64,000 nt of DNA, taken from NCBI GenBank assembly GCA_035297145.1, contig DATGZN010000026.1, forward strand, positions 1 through 64,000, given 5' to 3'. The stretch's first letter is position 1. Every line of letters begins with the position of its first letter. The notes under the pieces are model-generated. The model was not told the DNA's origin. It was given only the letters and a program-made list of their open reading frames with translations, and did not search any database. The DNA comes from QHXW01 sp035297145 (GTDB taxonomy: Bacteria; Acidobacteriota; Terriglobia; Bryobacterales; Bryobacteraceae). Of this stretch, positions 35,167 through 44,272 are shown in pieces. The translations under genes and the position numbers were made by a program.

Positions 35167-36699
35167 ATGAACACGGTTTGCAGAATTGGTTTGACGGTAT
35201 CGATTGCAATGGGGGCATCGTGGATGGCGCTGGGGCAAGACGATGTGCCTCCACCGGTGCCGCCGGTTCCACCGCCTGCGATGGCGGATGAGTCGGAGGA
35301 TTTGGCAACCGAACCCGCGCTAGCGCCATTCCGGCTGGACATGCCGGATATAGCCATCCCGCCGATCCCTCCCCTGCCTCCGGATGTGACCGAAACGCTA
35401 GCCGCGCTGCCCTCGATTCTGGCGCAGGCTGAGACTGCGAGGGTGCAGGCCGCCGACGCAATGAGAACCTGGCAACTCAAGGGGCCGGCCATGTTGGCCG
35501 AGGTGGAAACACTCCGAGACCAAGCGATGTTTTTAGCCTTGCAAGTGCCCCCGGCTCCTCCGGCCCCACCAGCCTCCAACCGCAACAGCGATCGAGACAA
35601 TCACTACTACGAACGCGGCCAGAGCGACCTCGACGCGAGCCGTTGGGAAAAGGCGGTGAACGATTTTAGCGAGGCCGTTTCGCGGGAAAGTTCACGCGCC
35701 GATGGCGCCCTGTATTGGAAGGCATACGCGCTGAATAGACTTGGCCGGCGCGATGAAGCGCTCGCGGCAATCGGCGACCTTCGCAAGAACCACGCCAGTA
35801 GCCGCTGGCTGGATGACGCACGCGCGCTAGAGATCGAAATCAAGCAAGCGTCGGGCAAAACTGTCGGCCCGGAGTCCGCCGACGATGAAGAGATGAAGCT
35901 GATGGCGCTGAACGGCTTGCTGAGTTCGGATCCGGATCGCGCGCTGCCCCTGCTAGAGAAGCTGCTGCATAGCTCGCAATCTCCCAAGATCAAGGAACGC
36001 GCCATGTTTGTGCTGACGCAGAGCGGGTCATCCAAGGCGCGCGAGCTTGTGGTCCAGATCGCCAAGGGCGGTTCGAATCCCGATCTGCAGATGAAGGCGG
36101 TCCATTACCTGGGTGTGATGAGCGCTAAACAGGAGCTAGGCGACGTCTACGCCGCGACCAGCGACGTCGAAGTGAAGCGCGCTGTGTTGCATGGCCTCAT
36201 GGTGGGTGGCGCTAAAGAGCAGTTGTTTGCCGCGGCGAAAAGTGAAAAGAATCCCGATCTGCGGCGCGATGCCATTCACTGGCTGGGAACGATGGGCGCG
36301 GATTCCGAGTTGTGGCAACTCTACCAGAACGAGCCAGTGCTCGAGGTCAAGGAGCAGATTCTGCATTCGCTTTTTATCGGAGGCAAGACCGATCACCTGC
36401 TGGAGGTCGCCAAGACTGCGAAAGAGCCGGAACTACGCGAGCAGGCAATTCACTGGCTCGGAGTCTCGGACTCGCACCATACGGGCGATGCACTGGCCTC
36501 GATTTACGCGGGCGAGTCCAATCCGGAGGTGAAAGGCCAGATCATCCACGCACTGTTCATCCAAAACAACGGAAAAGCGCTGGTTGAGATTGCGCGCAAG
36601 GAAACCAATGTCGAGTTGAAGAAACAGATCGTGCACTGGCTTTCGGTGATGAAGTCGAAAGAGGGCATGGATTACCTGATGGAGCTGCTGAACAAATGA
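35167..36699 (+). CDS. exported proline-rich TPR and HEAT-repeat protein
   Basis: A 510-residue protein: signal peptide about 1-23, Pro-rich segments (VPPPVPPVPPPAM and IPPIPPLPPDV), a TPR-like pair at about 148-220 (YYERGQSDLDASRWEKAVND), and eight HEAT-type units in residues about 240-510. The units alternate between an A[IV]H[YW]LG type and an [IV]LH[GS]L type. It starts two bases after the heptad gene and overlaps the next HEAT gene by four bases, so the three are co-expressed. Probably a periplasmic scaffold; no enzymatic motif. Confidence 0.82.
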   Translation: MNTVCRIGLTVSIAMGASWMALGQDDVPPPVPPVPPPAMADESEDLATEPALAPFRLDMPDIAIPPIPPLPPDVTETLAALPSILAQAETARVQAADAMRTWQLKGPAMLAEVETLRDQAMFLALQVPPAPPAPPASNRNSDRDNHYYERGQSDLDASRWEKAVNDFSEAVSRESSRADGALYWKAYALNRLGRRDEALAAIGDLRKNHASSRWLDDARALEIEIKQASGKTVGPESADDEEMKLMALNGLLSSDPDRALPLLEKLLHSSQSPKIKERAMFVLTQSGSSKARELVVQIAKGGSNPDLQMKAVHYLGVMSAKQELGDVYAATSDVEVKRAVLHGLMVGGAKEQLFAAAKSEKNPDLRRDAIHWLGTMGADSELWQLYQNEPVLEVKEQILHSLFIGGKTDHLLEVAKTAKEPELREQAIHWLGVSDSHHTGDALASIYAGESNPEVKGQIIHALFIQNNGKALVEIARKETNVELKKQIVHWLSVMKSKEGMDYLMELLNK

Positions 36700-37757
36700 G
36701 AACCATCGCGCTAGCGCTTGCCGCCGCGAGCTTCTTGCCGGCCCAGCAGCCGCGGCTCACCAACGCCAAGCTCGATACGCGGGTGGTGGCCTCGGGCCTT
36801 GATCGCGAGTTTCATTCCATCGTGTCAGCCGAAAATGGCGCGGCATGGATCGGCTACGCCGTGCGCGCGATTCCGGGCGAGCATCAGATGTGCTGTTACA
36901 GCTCGTTTGACGATGGCGCGGGCAACCGCTGTTGCCGCGGCTGCGCGCTCGGGAGCGCGAGGGCCGCCGTCACGGTCTCGATCACGCAAGCACCGGTTTC
37001 GCTCGAGTCATCGGGGTACATTTTCGTACTTTTTCGCATAGAGCAGCACGCCGTCGATCGCATCCGGACCTTCTCGGCGGATTGCGAGCTGGATGGCGGC
37101 GGCCTGCCAGTGCACTGGTTCACGGGCGTGCCGGCAGTGGAGAGCGTCGCACTCCTGAGCGGTTTTGCAACGCAGGCTGGCGCCGAGCATCGCCAAAGCG
37201 AGCCCGCCATCACGGCCATCGCGCTGCACGCCGATCCCGCAGCGGACGTGGCGATCGAGAAGTACGCCGCTCCGGGCCAGCCTGAGCCATTGCGGGAAAA
37301 AGCCACATTTTGGCTCGGAAATGCGCGGGGCCACCAGGGATTCGAAGTGCTGCGGCGGATCGTCAAGGAGGATGCGAGTGATCGTGTCCGGGATAAGGCC
37401 ATTTTCGGTTTGAGCGTCAGCAAAGAGCCGGAAGCGGTCGGAGTCATGATCGAGGTGGCGAAAAACGACCGCAGCAGCCACGTCAGGAGCCAGGCGCTGT
37501 TCTGGCTGGCCCACAAGGCCGGTGAGAAAGCGGCAGTAACCATCACCGAGGCCATAGAAAAAGACCCTGATACGGAGGTGAAGAAACGCGCGGTATTCGC
37601 CTTGCAGCAGCTTCCGGCGGACGAGGGGGTGCCCCTGTTGATTCAGGTGGCGCGGGCGAACAAGAATCCGGCGGTCCGCAAGCAGGCAATGTTCTGGCTG
37701 GGGCAGTCCAATGACCCCCGGGCGGTAAGGTTTTTTGAGGAAGTGCTGCTAAGGTGA
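36696..37757 (+). CDS. exported Cys-rich and HEAT-repeat protein
   Basis: A 353-residue protein: signal peptide about 1-17; an N-terminal domain (about 25-165) with WIGYAVRAIPGEHQMCCYSS and cysteines C66, C67, C79, C80 and C83; and five HEAT units (about 190-350) such as LREKATFWLG and VRKQAMFWLG. It shares the HEAT type of the gene before it and is translationally coupled to it. The cysteine cluster could bind metal or form disulfides. It is the last gene of the operon. Confidence 0.8.
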   Translation: MRTIALALAAASFLPAQQPRLTNAKLDTRVVASGLDREFHSIVSAENGAAWIGYAVRAIPGEHQMCCYSSFDDGAGNRCCRGCALGSARAAVTVSITQAPVSLESSGYIFVLFRIEQHAVDRIRTFSADCELDGGGLPVHWFTGVPAVESVALLSGFATQAGAEHRQSEPAITAIALHADPAADVAIEKYAAPGQPEPLREKATFWLGNARGHQGFEVLRRIVKEDASDRVRDKAIFGLSVSKEPEAVGVMIEVAKNDRSSHVRSQALFWLAHKAGEKAAVTITEAIEKDPDTEVKKRAVFALQQLPADEGVPLLIQVARANKNPAVRKQAMFWLGQSNDPRAVRFFEEVLLR

Positions 37758-37847
37758 GACCGGCCGAGGCGTCTCAATTGTAGGGTAGATTTTTGGGAAC
37801 CTTTGCGTCAGCCTATGCGTAAACCCCATGTAACCAGGAGGTACTGA

Positions 37848-38552
<705 letters not shown>

Positions 38553-38698
38553 TTTATCCAGAAAAATCGCTTTAAATACTGGAACTTAAGCGGATTCGAC
38601 GCTCGGGGTATTTCCCGATTGTGTCTCCTCCCCGCAACCTTTATTCTCATAACAAAGGGAAACATCGCAGTATACAGCGTGGTTAACAGGAGGATTCC

Positions 38699-38845
38699 GT
38701 GGAGCGATACGTGTCACTAACCTCGGATTTATTGGAGCGGCTGGGAAACTTGATTTGCCGGCTGATGCACGATCAAATCACGCGCCCGGTTCAGGGCCAT
38801 TACACCTGCCTGAGGTGCATGCGTCAGCATGAGGTGAACTTCTAA
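38699..38845 (+). CDS. 48-residue protein with CxxC motif
   Basis: A short gene starting at GTG 38699, five bases after a perfect AGGAGG (38688-38693), and ending at TAA 38845. The C-terminal half carries HYTCLRCMRQHEVNF, a zinc-ribbon-like CxxC with a following His. The N-terminal half is helical. It runs convergently toward dedA, with seven bases between them. Function unknown; the ribosome site and motif support it. Confidence 0.65.
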   Translation: MERYVSLTSDLLERLGNLICRLMHDQITRPVQGHYTCLRCMRQHEVNF

Positions 38846-38852
38846 GTCGCGC

Positions 38853-39440
38853 TCAGCCCTTCCTGTGGCTGCGCACCCACCATACCGCGAGTCCAACCAC
38901 CACGACGCCGATCGTGATCCACAGCAGTACGCCGTTCACCTCATCCGTCATGCGCGACCATTGCTCCCCCAGGAAGTAGCCCAGCGAAACAAAGCTCGTC
39001 ACCCACAGCAGGCCGCCGCTGTAAGCGAATAGGGCGAAAACGTGCGGCTCCAGTTCCGAGCTGCCGGCAACGATGGCGGTGAAGTGGCGGATTCCCGGCA
39101 TGAAATAGCCAAAGAACAAGGCCCATCGGCCCATGCGCTCAAACCAGTTGTGCACGCGATCCAAGCGCTCTTGTGTGAAATGCACGTATGGGCCGTATTT
39201 GTGGATCAGGTAGAGCCCGCCGGTGCGGCCGATCGTGTAACTGATGGTAATGCCACAAATGCTGCCCGCGTATGCGGTGAGAACGGTCGGCAGGAAGTGA
39301 AACTGCCCCCGGTAGACCAGGTATCCCGAAAACGTCAGAAGCGTCTCATCGGGGATTGGAAGGCCCACAATCCCGAGTACGAGTAAGCAGAAGACGGCCA
39401 GGTGCCCGTACTGCGAGATCAGGTGAAAGACGGTGTCCAT
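38853..39440 (-). CDS. DedA family membrane protein
   Basis: A 195-residue DedA/SNARE-associated protein with about five helices and the motif FFGYFMPGIRHFTAIVAG. GLPIPDETLLTFSGYL is the first re-entrant region. Members flip or recycle lipid carriers and support envelope stability. It overlaps the end of pyrF by 22 bases and is the last gene of selD-pyrF-dedA. Confidence 0.91.
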   Translation of the reverse strand: MDTVFHLISQYGHLAVFCLLVLGIVGLPIPDETLLTFSGYLVYRGQFHFLPTVLTAYAGSICGITISYTIGRTGGLYLIHKYGPYVHFTQERLDRVHNWFERMGRWALFFGYFMPGIRHFTAIVAGSSELEPHVFALFAYSGGLLWVTSFVSLGYFLGEQWSRMTDEVNGVLLWITIGVVVVGLAVWWVRSHRKG

Positions 39441-40144
39441 GCGGGCTGGGCGCGAGACACGGTCTGAACTTCATCGAGAATTTGGCGCACGGCCGCGGCT
39501 GGATCCTGCGCGCGCGTTACCTGGCGACCGATGACCAGATAGTCCGCGCCATCGCGAATAGCTTCCGCCGGAGTGGCAACTCGTTTCTGATCACCTTTTC
39601 CCGCGCCGGCTGACCGCACACCGGGCGTCACCAGAATCGGCCCCGGTCCGGCTGCTGCGCGGATAGCGCGCGCCTCTAAGGGCGATCCCACCAGGCCGTC
39701 CATGCCGGCTTCCATGGCTTTGCGCACGCGCCATTCAACCAGGTCGGAGACTGTGCGCGAGTAGCCGAGATCGTTTACGTCCTGCTGATCGAAGCTGGTG
39801 AGCACGGTGACCGCAAGCAGCTTGAGCGGTGACGAGCCGCGCCCTTCGATGGCCGCGCGCATCACCGCGCTTGGACTATGGACGGTAAGAAAGCGAACCC
39901 CGGTGCGCGCCACTTGCGCGACAGTGCGCTTGACGGTTTCGCCGATGTCATAAAGCTTCAAATCGAGAAACACGTTCTTATCGCGTCCGATCAGTTCTTG
40001 CACGAAGCCCATGCCGGCAACGGTGAACAGCTCCAGGCCGACCTTGTAGAAGTCCGTGTGATCTCCGATGCGGTCCACCAGCGCGCGGGCCTCGGCGGCG
40101 GATTCGACATCCAGCGCAACGATGACCGGATTGTGATCTGTCAT
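39419..40144 (-). CDS. pyrF: orotidine 5'-phosphate decarboxylase
   Basis: A 241-residue enzyme converting OMP to UMP, the last step of UMP synthesis. The catalytic DxKxxD set is in FLDLKLYDIGETVK, and LVTPGVRSAG and DYLVIGRQVTRAQDP form the phosphate site. I choose ATG 40144; ATG 40156, overlapping the selD stop, would add four residues. A TATAAT box at 40155-40160 could give it its own transcript besides the selD one. Confidence 0.93.
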   Translation of the reverse strand: MTDHNPVIVALDVESAAEARALVDRIGDHTDFYKVGLELFTVAGMGFVQELIGRDKNVFLDLKLYDIGETVKRTVAQVARTGVRFLTVHSPSAVMRAAIEGRGSSPLKLLAVTVLTSFDQQDVNDLGYSRTVSDLVEWRVRKAMEAGMDGLVGSPLEARAIRAAAGPGPILVTPGVRSAGAGKGDQKRVATPAEAIRDGADYLVIGRQVTRAQDPAAAVRQILDEVQTVSRAQPAWTPSFT

Positions 40145-40154
40145 GCTCTCGCGC

Positions 40155-40160
40155 ATTATA
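40155..40160 (-). promoter_or_regulatory. candidate -10 box TATAAT before pyrF
   Basis: TATAAT read on the minus strand overlaps the selD stop and ends 10 bases before ATG 40144. It would permit a separate, near-leaderless pyrF transcript. No -35 identified. Confidence 0.35.
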
Positions 40161-41181
40161 CCAGCCGGATCGGTTTGGAGCCTTTCGGTAAGACGCGGCC
40201 AATGCGGTAAGCATCGGGACAACTCCGCTCAAGCGGTGCCGCATCGGTTTCCGGCAGCGTGATCAGCAGACCGCCCGAAGTCTGCGGGTCATAGAGCAGG
40301 TTCTCGATTTCGGAAGCGAGAGGACGCGTGACCTCAACCGCGCAAGAAGCGAACTCGCGATTATTAATCAGGCCGCCGGCCAAAGCGCCCTGGCGCGCGT
40401 ACTCGACCGCACCTGGCAGGAACCGTACCGCACCGGTCTCGATTTCGAGCGTCACGTTGCTACCCAGCGCCATCTCGCGCGCATGTCCGATAAGTCCGAA
40501 GCCCGTAACATCCGTGCAGCCGTGCACGTCGAACTGCAACATGGCTTCACACGCCTGGCGGTTCAGGGTCAGCATGGAATCGATGGCCGACTGAACATCG
40601 GATTCGGCCGCGATTCCTCGTTTGAGCGCGGTCGCGATGACTCCGGTTCCGATGCGCTTGGTGAGTACTAGCGCATCGCCAGCGCGCGCTCCCGAGTTAG
40701 CCTTGATGCGCTCCGGATGCACCGTGCCGGTGACGGCGTAACCGAATTTCACCTCGTCATCGGCCACACTGTGCCCGCCCAAAATCACGCAGCCCGATTC
40801 GTGAATCTTATCGGCCCCGCCTTTCAGAATTTGTTCCAGGGCATCGATGTCCCCCTTGGCCGGATAAGCCAGCACTGAGAGCGCGGAAATCGGCTTGCCG
40901 CCCATGGCGTAAACGTCACTGAGCGCGTTGGCCGCGGCAATAGCACCGTAAGTGTATGGATCGTCGACAATAGGCGTGAAAAAATCGACCGTCTGCACCA
41001 GGGCAAGCTCCGGCGTCAGCTTGTACACGCCGGCATCGTCGGCAGTGTCAAACCCAACCAGTACGTTCGCATTCGTGACGCGCGGAATCGCGGCCAACAC
41101 CCGGTCCAACAACTTTGGACTCAGTTTGGACGCTCAACCCGCGGCTTTCACGTGTGCAGTCAGTTTGTGCTGCGTTGTCAT
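40156..41181 (-). CDS. selD: selenide, water dikinase; selenocysteine-containing
   Basis: A 341-residue enzyme making selenophosphate from selenide and ATP. The frame opens at ATG 41181, with AGGTGA about eight bases upstream, and crosses an in-frame TGA at 41134-41136 as codon 16, giving AAG-U-ASKLSPKLLDRVL. This aligns with E. coli GAGCGCKISPKVLETIL, so U16 stands at the catalytic Cys17 and K19 at the essential Lys20. The rest is full-length SelD (GGHSVADDEVKFGYAVTG, GCTDVTGFGLIGHA, DPQTSGGLL). Automated calls that stop at TGA would begin at TTG 41112 and lose the active site. Confidence 0.93.
41104..41120 (-). promoter_or_regulatory. bacterial SECIS-like hairpin
   Basis: Immediately downstream of the TGA, GUCCAA pairs perfectly with UUGGAC around an AGUUG loop. 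The loop begins 19 bases after the UGA and has a G in its second position, matching the usual placement of bacterial SECIS elements. It should recruit SelB and Sec-tRNA. Confidence 0.65.
41134..41136 (-). other. selenocysteine UGA codon in selD
   Basis: In-frame TGA at codon 16 of selD, at the position of the catalytic cysteine of E. coli SelD. Flanking residues on both sides align with the family, so it is recoded rather than a stop. Confidence 0.9.
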
Positions 41182-41195
41182 TCTGTCATCACCTA

Positions 41196-41450
41196 TCATA
41201 GGGTACCTGACCGAAAGTCCTGGCCTCTCGCCTCGAGTTCGAGTTGAACCGCGAAGAAGAGGTTATAAACTGCCCCAAGCAGGTCGTCAAGACATGCCTG
41301 CACGGGTTCGCCAGTACGGCGCATTGCAGAATCTAAGAGGGCGGCAATCCGCCCCGACATTTCGCACAAATCGGCAAAACGAGGGGAGCCTTTGTCGGAT
41401 TGCGGTATAAGGTCAGCTCTCGAGGGCAACCCGCGTCGCTCCGGATTCAT
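41196..41450 (-). CDS. possible small protein upstream of selD
   Basis: An 84-residue frame ending 14 bases before the selD start on the same strand. The C-terminal half is helical and protein-like (FADLCEMSGRIAALLDS, LDDLLGAVYNLFFAVQLE). No ribosome site is seen and no family recognised. It could lead the selD operon, or be chance. Confidence 0.35.
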   Translation of the reverse strand: MNPERRGLPSRADLIPQSDKGSPRFADLCEMSGRIAALLDSAMRRTGEPVQACLDDLLGAVYNLFFAVQLELEARGQDFRSGTL

Positions 41451-41524
41451 TGGTCAAGGATTTCCAGCTTTCAGAGGCTCAGGCTCAACCCGGCACATTC
41501 CGCTGCGCGACCGCGGCTACTGAC

Positions 41525-41530
41525 TATAAT
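41525..41530 (+). promoter_or_regulatory. candidate -10 box TATAAT
   Basis: TATAAT lies 18 bases before ATG 41549 and upstream of the GGAGG ribosome site at 41539-41543, so this transcript would have a short normal leader. Confidence 0.45.
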
Positions 41531-41548
41531 AGGGCACTGGAGGTGCTG

Positions 41549-42970
41549 ATGCGCCGCGTCTCGTCGAAGACTCCCGCTGTTTTCGCATTGCTGCTGTTGT
41601 TGCTTTTGGCCGTCACTCTGGTTTCGCGCGAACCGCAAACCGATCCGCGCTTGAAAAACTCGTATCGGCGCCCGGAAAAGAGCGGCTGGACCTTCGTACA
41701 TCTCGAAGGCACGCCCGCGGAGATCGGGTTCCAGCACGGCTACCTGCTCGCGCCGGAGATAGCTGACGGCCTCAAAGTGACCGAGCTCGAGCAGACGCAC
41801 GATAACAACAAGACCTGGGGATTCTTCCGCCACGCTGCGCAGGAGATGCTGTGGCCGCACATCGAGCAGGAATACAGGGACGAGCTGAAGGGCATCGCGG
41901 ACGGCGCGGTGGCTCACGGTGTGAAGGCCGACCTGTGGGACATCGTGGCCATGAACGCCTTTCCGGAGTGGACCTACTATGTGTACCAGTACGACAAGGA
42001 ACACGGGATTCATTCTCCGCCCTCAGTGACGGCCCCGCCGCATTGCAGCGCCTTTGTCGCAACTGGCAGCTATACGAAAGACGGCCGCGTGGTGATGGCA
42101 CATAACAACTGGACACAGTATCTCGATGGCGAGCGGTGGACCATCATGTTCGATATCGTGCCGGCGCAAGGCTATCACTTCATCATGGACGGCTACCCGG
42201 GCCTGATCCACAGCGGCGACGATTTCGGCATCAACACAGCCGGGATGATGGTGACCGAGACCACCATCTCGAATTTTCACGGATGGGATGCAAACGGCAT
42301 TCCCGAATATGTGCGTGCGCGCAAGGCGCTGCAATATTCCGCCTCGATTGACGATTTCGTACGCCTCATGAAGGAAGGTAACAACGGCGGCTACGCCAAT
42401 AACTGGCTGGTGGCGGACCGCAAGACCTCCGAGATTGCCGATGTGGAGTTGGGATTGAAGAACGTCAACGTCGAGCGCACTAAGGATGGATACTTTGTGG
42501 GCTCCAACTTCCCCATTAACGAGAAGATGACTCGTGAGGAGACCGATTTCCCGGTGGGCAATCTATCCAATAGCGCCAATGCGCGCCATGTGCGTTGGGA
42601 CGAGTTGATGAAGGAAAACAAGGGCAAGATCGACGTCGCGGCTGCGGAGAAATTCCTGGCTGATCACTTTGACACGTTCGACAAGAAAGAGGAACCGGAC
42701 GAGCGCACCCTGTGCGGGCACGTCGATCTTTCTCCGCGCGGTGACCGGCCGTGGATGCCGCCCTACGGTATTGCCGGTGCTGTGATCAATAAAGCTTCGG
42801 ATTCTGCGATGGCGGAAAAGATGACGCTGGCGGCAGCCGCCGGTCATGCGTGCGGAATCCATTTCAAAGCGGCTGAGCATCTGAAGAAGCATCGCGAGTT
42901 TGCCTGGCAGAAACCGTTGCTGCACGACATGAACGCGCATCCCTGGACGACTTTCAGCCCCGGGATGTGA
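41549..42970 (+). CDS. C45/phospholipase B-like Ntn hydrolase, exported
   Basis: A 473-residue protein. A Leu-rich signal (residues about 10-24) is followed by an N-terminal-nucleophile hydrolase of the C45 / phospholipase B-like group. The likely nucleophile is C166 in APPHCSAFVATGSYTKDG, which becomes N-terminal after self-cleavage; HNNWTQYLDG follows. ATG 41549, with GGAGG upstream, is preferred over GTG 41450. Substrate is probably an amide or acyl ester; not determinable. Confidence 0.82.
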   Translation: MRRVSSKTPAVFALLLLLLLAVTLVSREPQTDPRLKNSYRRPEKSGWTFVHLEGTPAEIGFQHGYLLAPEIADGLKVTELEQTHDNNKTWGFFRHAAQEMLWPHIEQEYRDELKGIADGAVAHGVKADLWDIVAMNAFPEWTYYVYQYDKEHGIHSPPSVTAPPHCSAFVATGSYTKDGRVVMAHNNWTQYLDGERWTIMFDIVPAQGYHFIMDGYPGLIHSGDDFGINTAGMMVTETTISNFHGWDANGIPEYVRARKALQYSASIDDFVRLMKEGNNGGYANNWLVADRKTSEIADVELGLKNVNVERTKDGYFVGSNFPINEKMTREETDFPVGNLSNSANARHVRWDELMKENKGKIDVAAAEKFLADHFDTFDKKEEPDERTLCGHVDLSPRGDRPWMPPYGIAGAVINKASDSAMAEKMTLAAAAGHACGIHFKAAEHLKKHREFAWQKPLLHDMNAHPWTTFSPGM

Positions 42971-42988
42971 GCCGCTCCAAAAAGCCGG

Positions 42989-44272
42989 TTACTGCTCTAT
43001 CCGCCACACCACCTTGCCGCCGACTATTGTCGCGACCGGCCCGCCGCGGAATTGCCATCCGTCAAAGGGTGTGTTCTTGCTTTTCGAGAAACTCCGGTTG
43101 ACATCGTAGGTCCAGGCTCGCTCGGTGTCGAACAGCGTCACGTCGCCTGGTGCGCCGGGAGCCAGCGTTCCACGGTCGAGCTGCAGGATGCGAGCAGGTC
43201 CTGTCGTGAAGAGCTCCACCAGGCGCTTCAAGTTGATCTTTCCACTGTGAAAGAGTTTTTCGAGAGCCAGGCCTAGCGCCGTTTCCAGGCCGATGATGCC
43301 AAAGGGGCACTTTTCGAACTCCTGCATTTTTTCGCTGCCGGGATGGGGAGCGTGGTCGGTCGCGAGGGCATCCACCGTTCCGGAAATGATGCCCTCGAAA
43401 ACCGCAGCCACGTCGCAGTCCGAGCGCAGCGGCGGCTTCATCTTGTAGCTGCTGTCGTAGAATGCGATGTCGGCATCGGTCAGCGCAAAATGGTGCGGAG
43501 TAGCCTCACAGGTGACGGGAAGTCCCCGTTTTTTTGCAAATTGCACCATCTGGATGGAATGACGTGACGAGATGTGGGCCACGTGGAAGCGAACTCCGGT
43601 GGTCTCGGCCAGCAGAATGTCGCGCGCCACCATCACATCCTCGGAACTTCCGGGAATGCCGCGCAGCCCCAGGCGAGTGGATTGTGCGCCTTCGTGCATC
43701 TCGCCGCCGGCGCTCAGGTTCAAATCTTCGCAGTGGTCGATGACCGGCAGGTCGAACGACTTGGCCATCTGCATCGCGCGGCGCATGACGCGCGCGTTCA
43801 TCACCGGGCGGCCATCATCGGAGATAGCGACGATGCCGGCGTTCTTCATGGAACCGAACGCCGCCAGTTCCTCACCCGCGCTGTTCTTGGTGATGGCCCC
43901 GATGGGGAAGACGTTCACGGCCGCGTGCTGGCGGGCGCGCTCAATGATGTAGCTGGTGACGGTGGCGTTATCGTTCACCGGCAGCGTGTTGGGCATGCAA
44001 CAGATGGAGGTGAAGCCGCCTGCCGCCGCGGCGCGCGCGCCGGTTTCGATGGTCTCAGAGTGCTCGATCCCTGGCTCGCGCAAATGGACGTGCATGTCGA
44101 TGAATCCGGGAGCGACCACCAAACCGGTGGCGTCGAGCACTTCGGCGCCATCGCTATCCAGATTCCGCGCCACCGCCGCCACGCGTCTATCGTCGATCAG
44201 GACGTCGGCGGGGCCGTCGTGGCCCGACGCTGGATCGATAACGCGGCCGTTCTTAATAAGCAGCGAAGCCAT
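42989..44272 (-). CDS. pyrC: dihydroorotase
   Basis: A 427-residue amidohydrolase interconverting carbamoyl-aspartate and dihydroorotate. Metal ligands are in FIDMHVHLREPG, and DHCEDLNL, HVAHISSRHS and LATDHAPHPGSEK complete the site; it is of the long class I type. ATG 44272 follows GGAGAA and overlaps the pyrB end by 20 bases. Third gene of pyrR-pyrB-pyrC. Confidence 0.94.
   Translation of the reverse strand: MASLLIKNGRVIDPASGHDGPADVLIDDRRVAAVARNLDSDGAEVLDATGLVVAPGFIDMHVHLREPGIEHSETIETGARAAAAGGFTSICCMPNTLPVNDNATVTSYIIERARQHAAVNVFPIGAITKNSAGEELAAFGSMKNAGIVAISDDGRPVMNARVMRRAMQMAKSFDLPVIDHCEDLNLSAGGEMHEGAQSTRLGLRGIPGSSEDVMVARDILLAETTGVRFHVAHISSRHSIQMVQFAKKRGLPVTCEATPHHFALTDADIAFYDSSYKMKPPLRSDCDVAAVFEGIISGTVDALATDHAPHPGSEKMQEFEKCPFGIIGLETALGLALEKLFHSGKINLKRLVELFTTGPARILQLDRGTLAPGAPGDVTLFDTERAWTYDVNRSFSKSKNTPFDGWQFRGGPVATIVGGKVVWRIEQ

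Noticed and set aside
36060..36090. GGTTCGAATCCC, a tRNA T-arm-like sequence
   Set aside because: It lies inside the HEAT coding region with no cloverleaf around it.
40156..41112. selD as a truncated gene or pseudogene
   Set aside because: The missing N-terminus is present upstream through a recoded TGA, with intact flanks.
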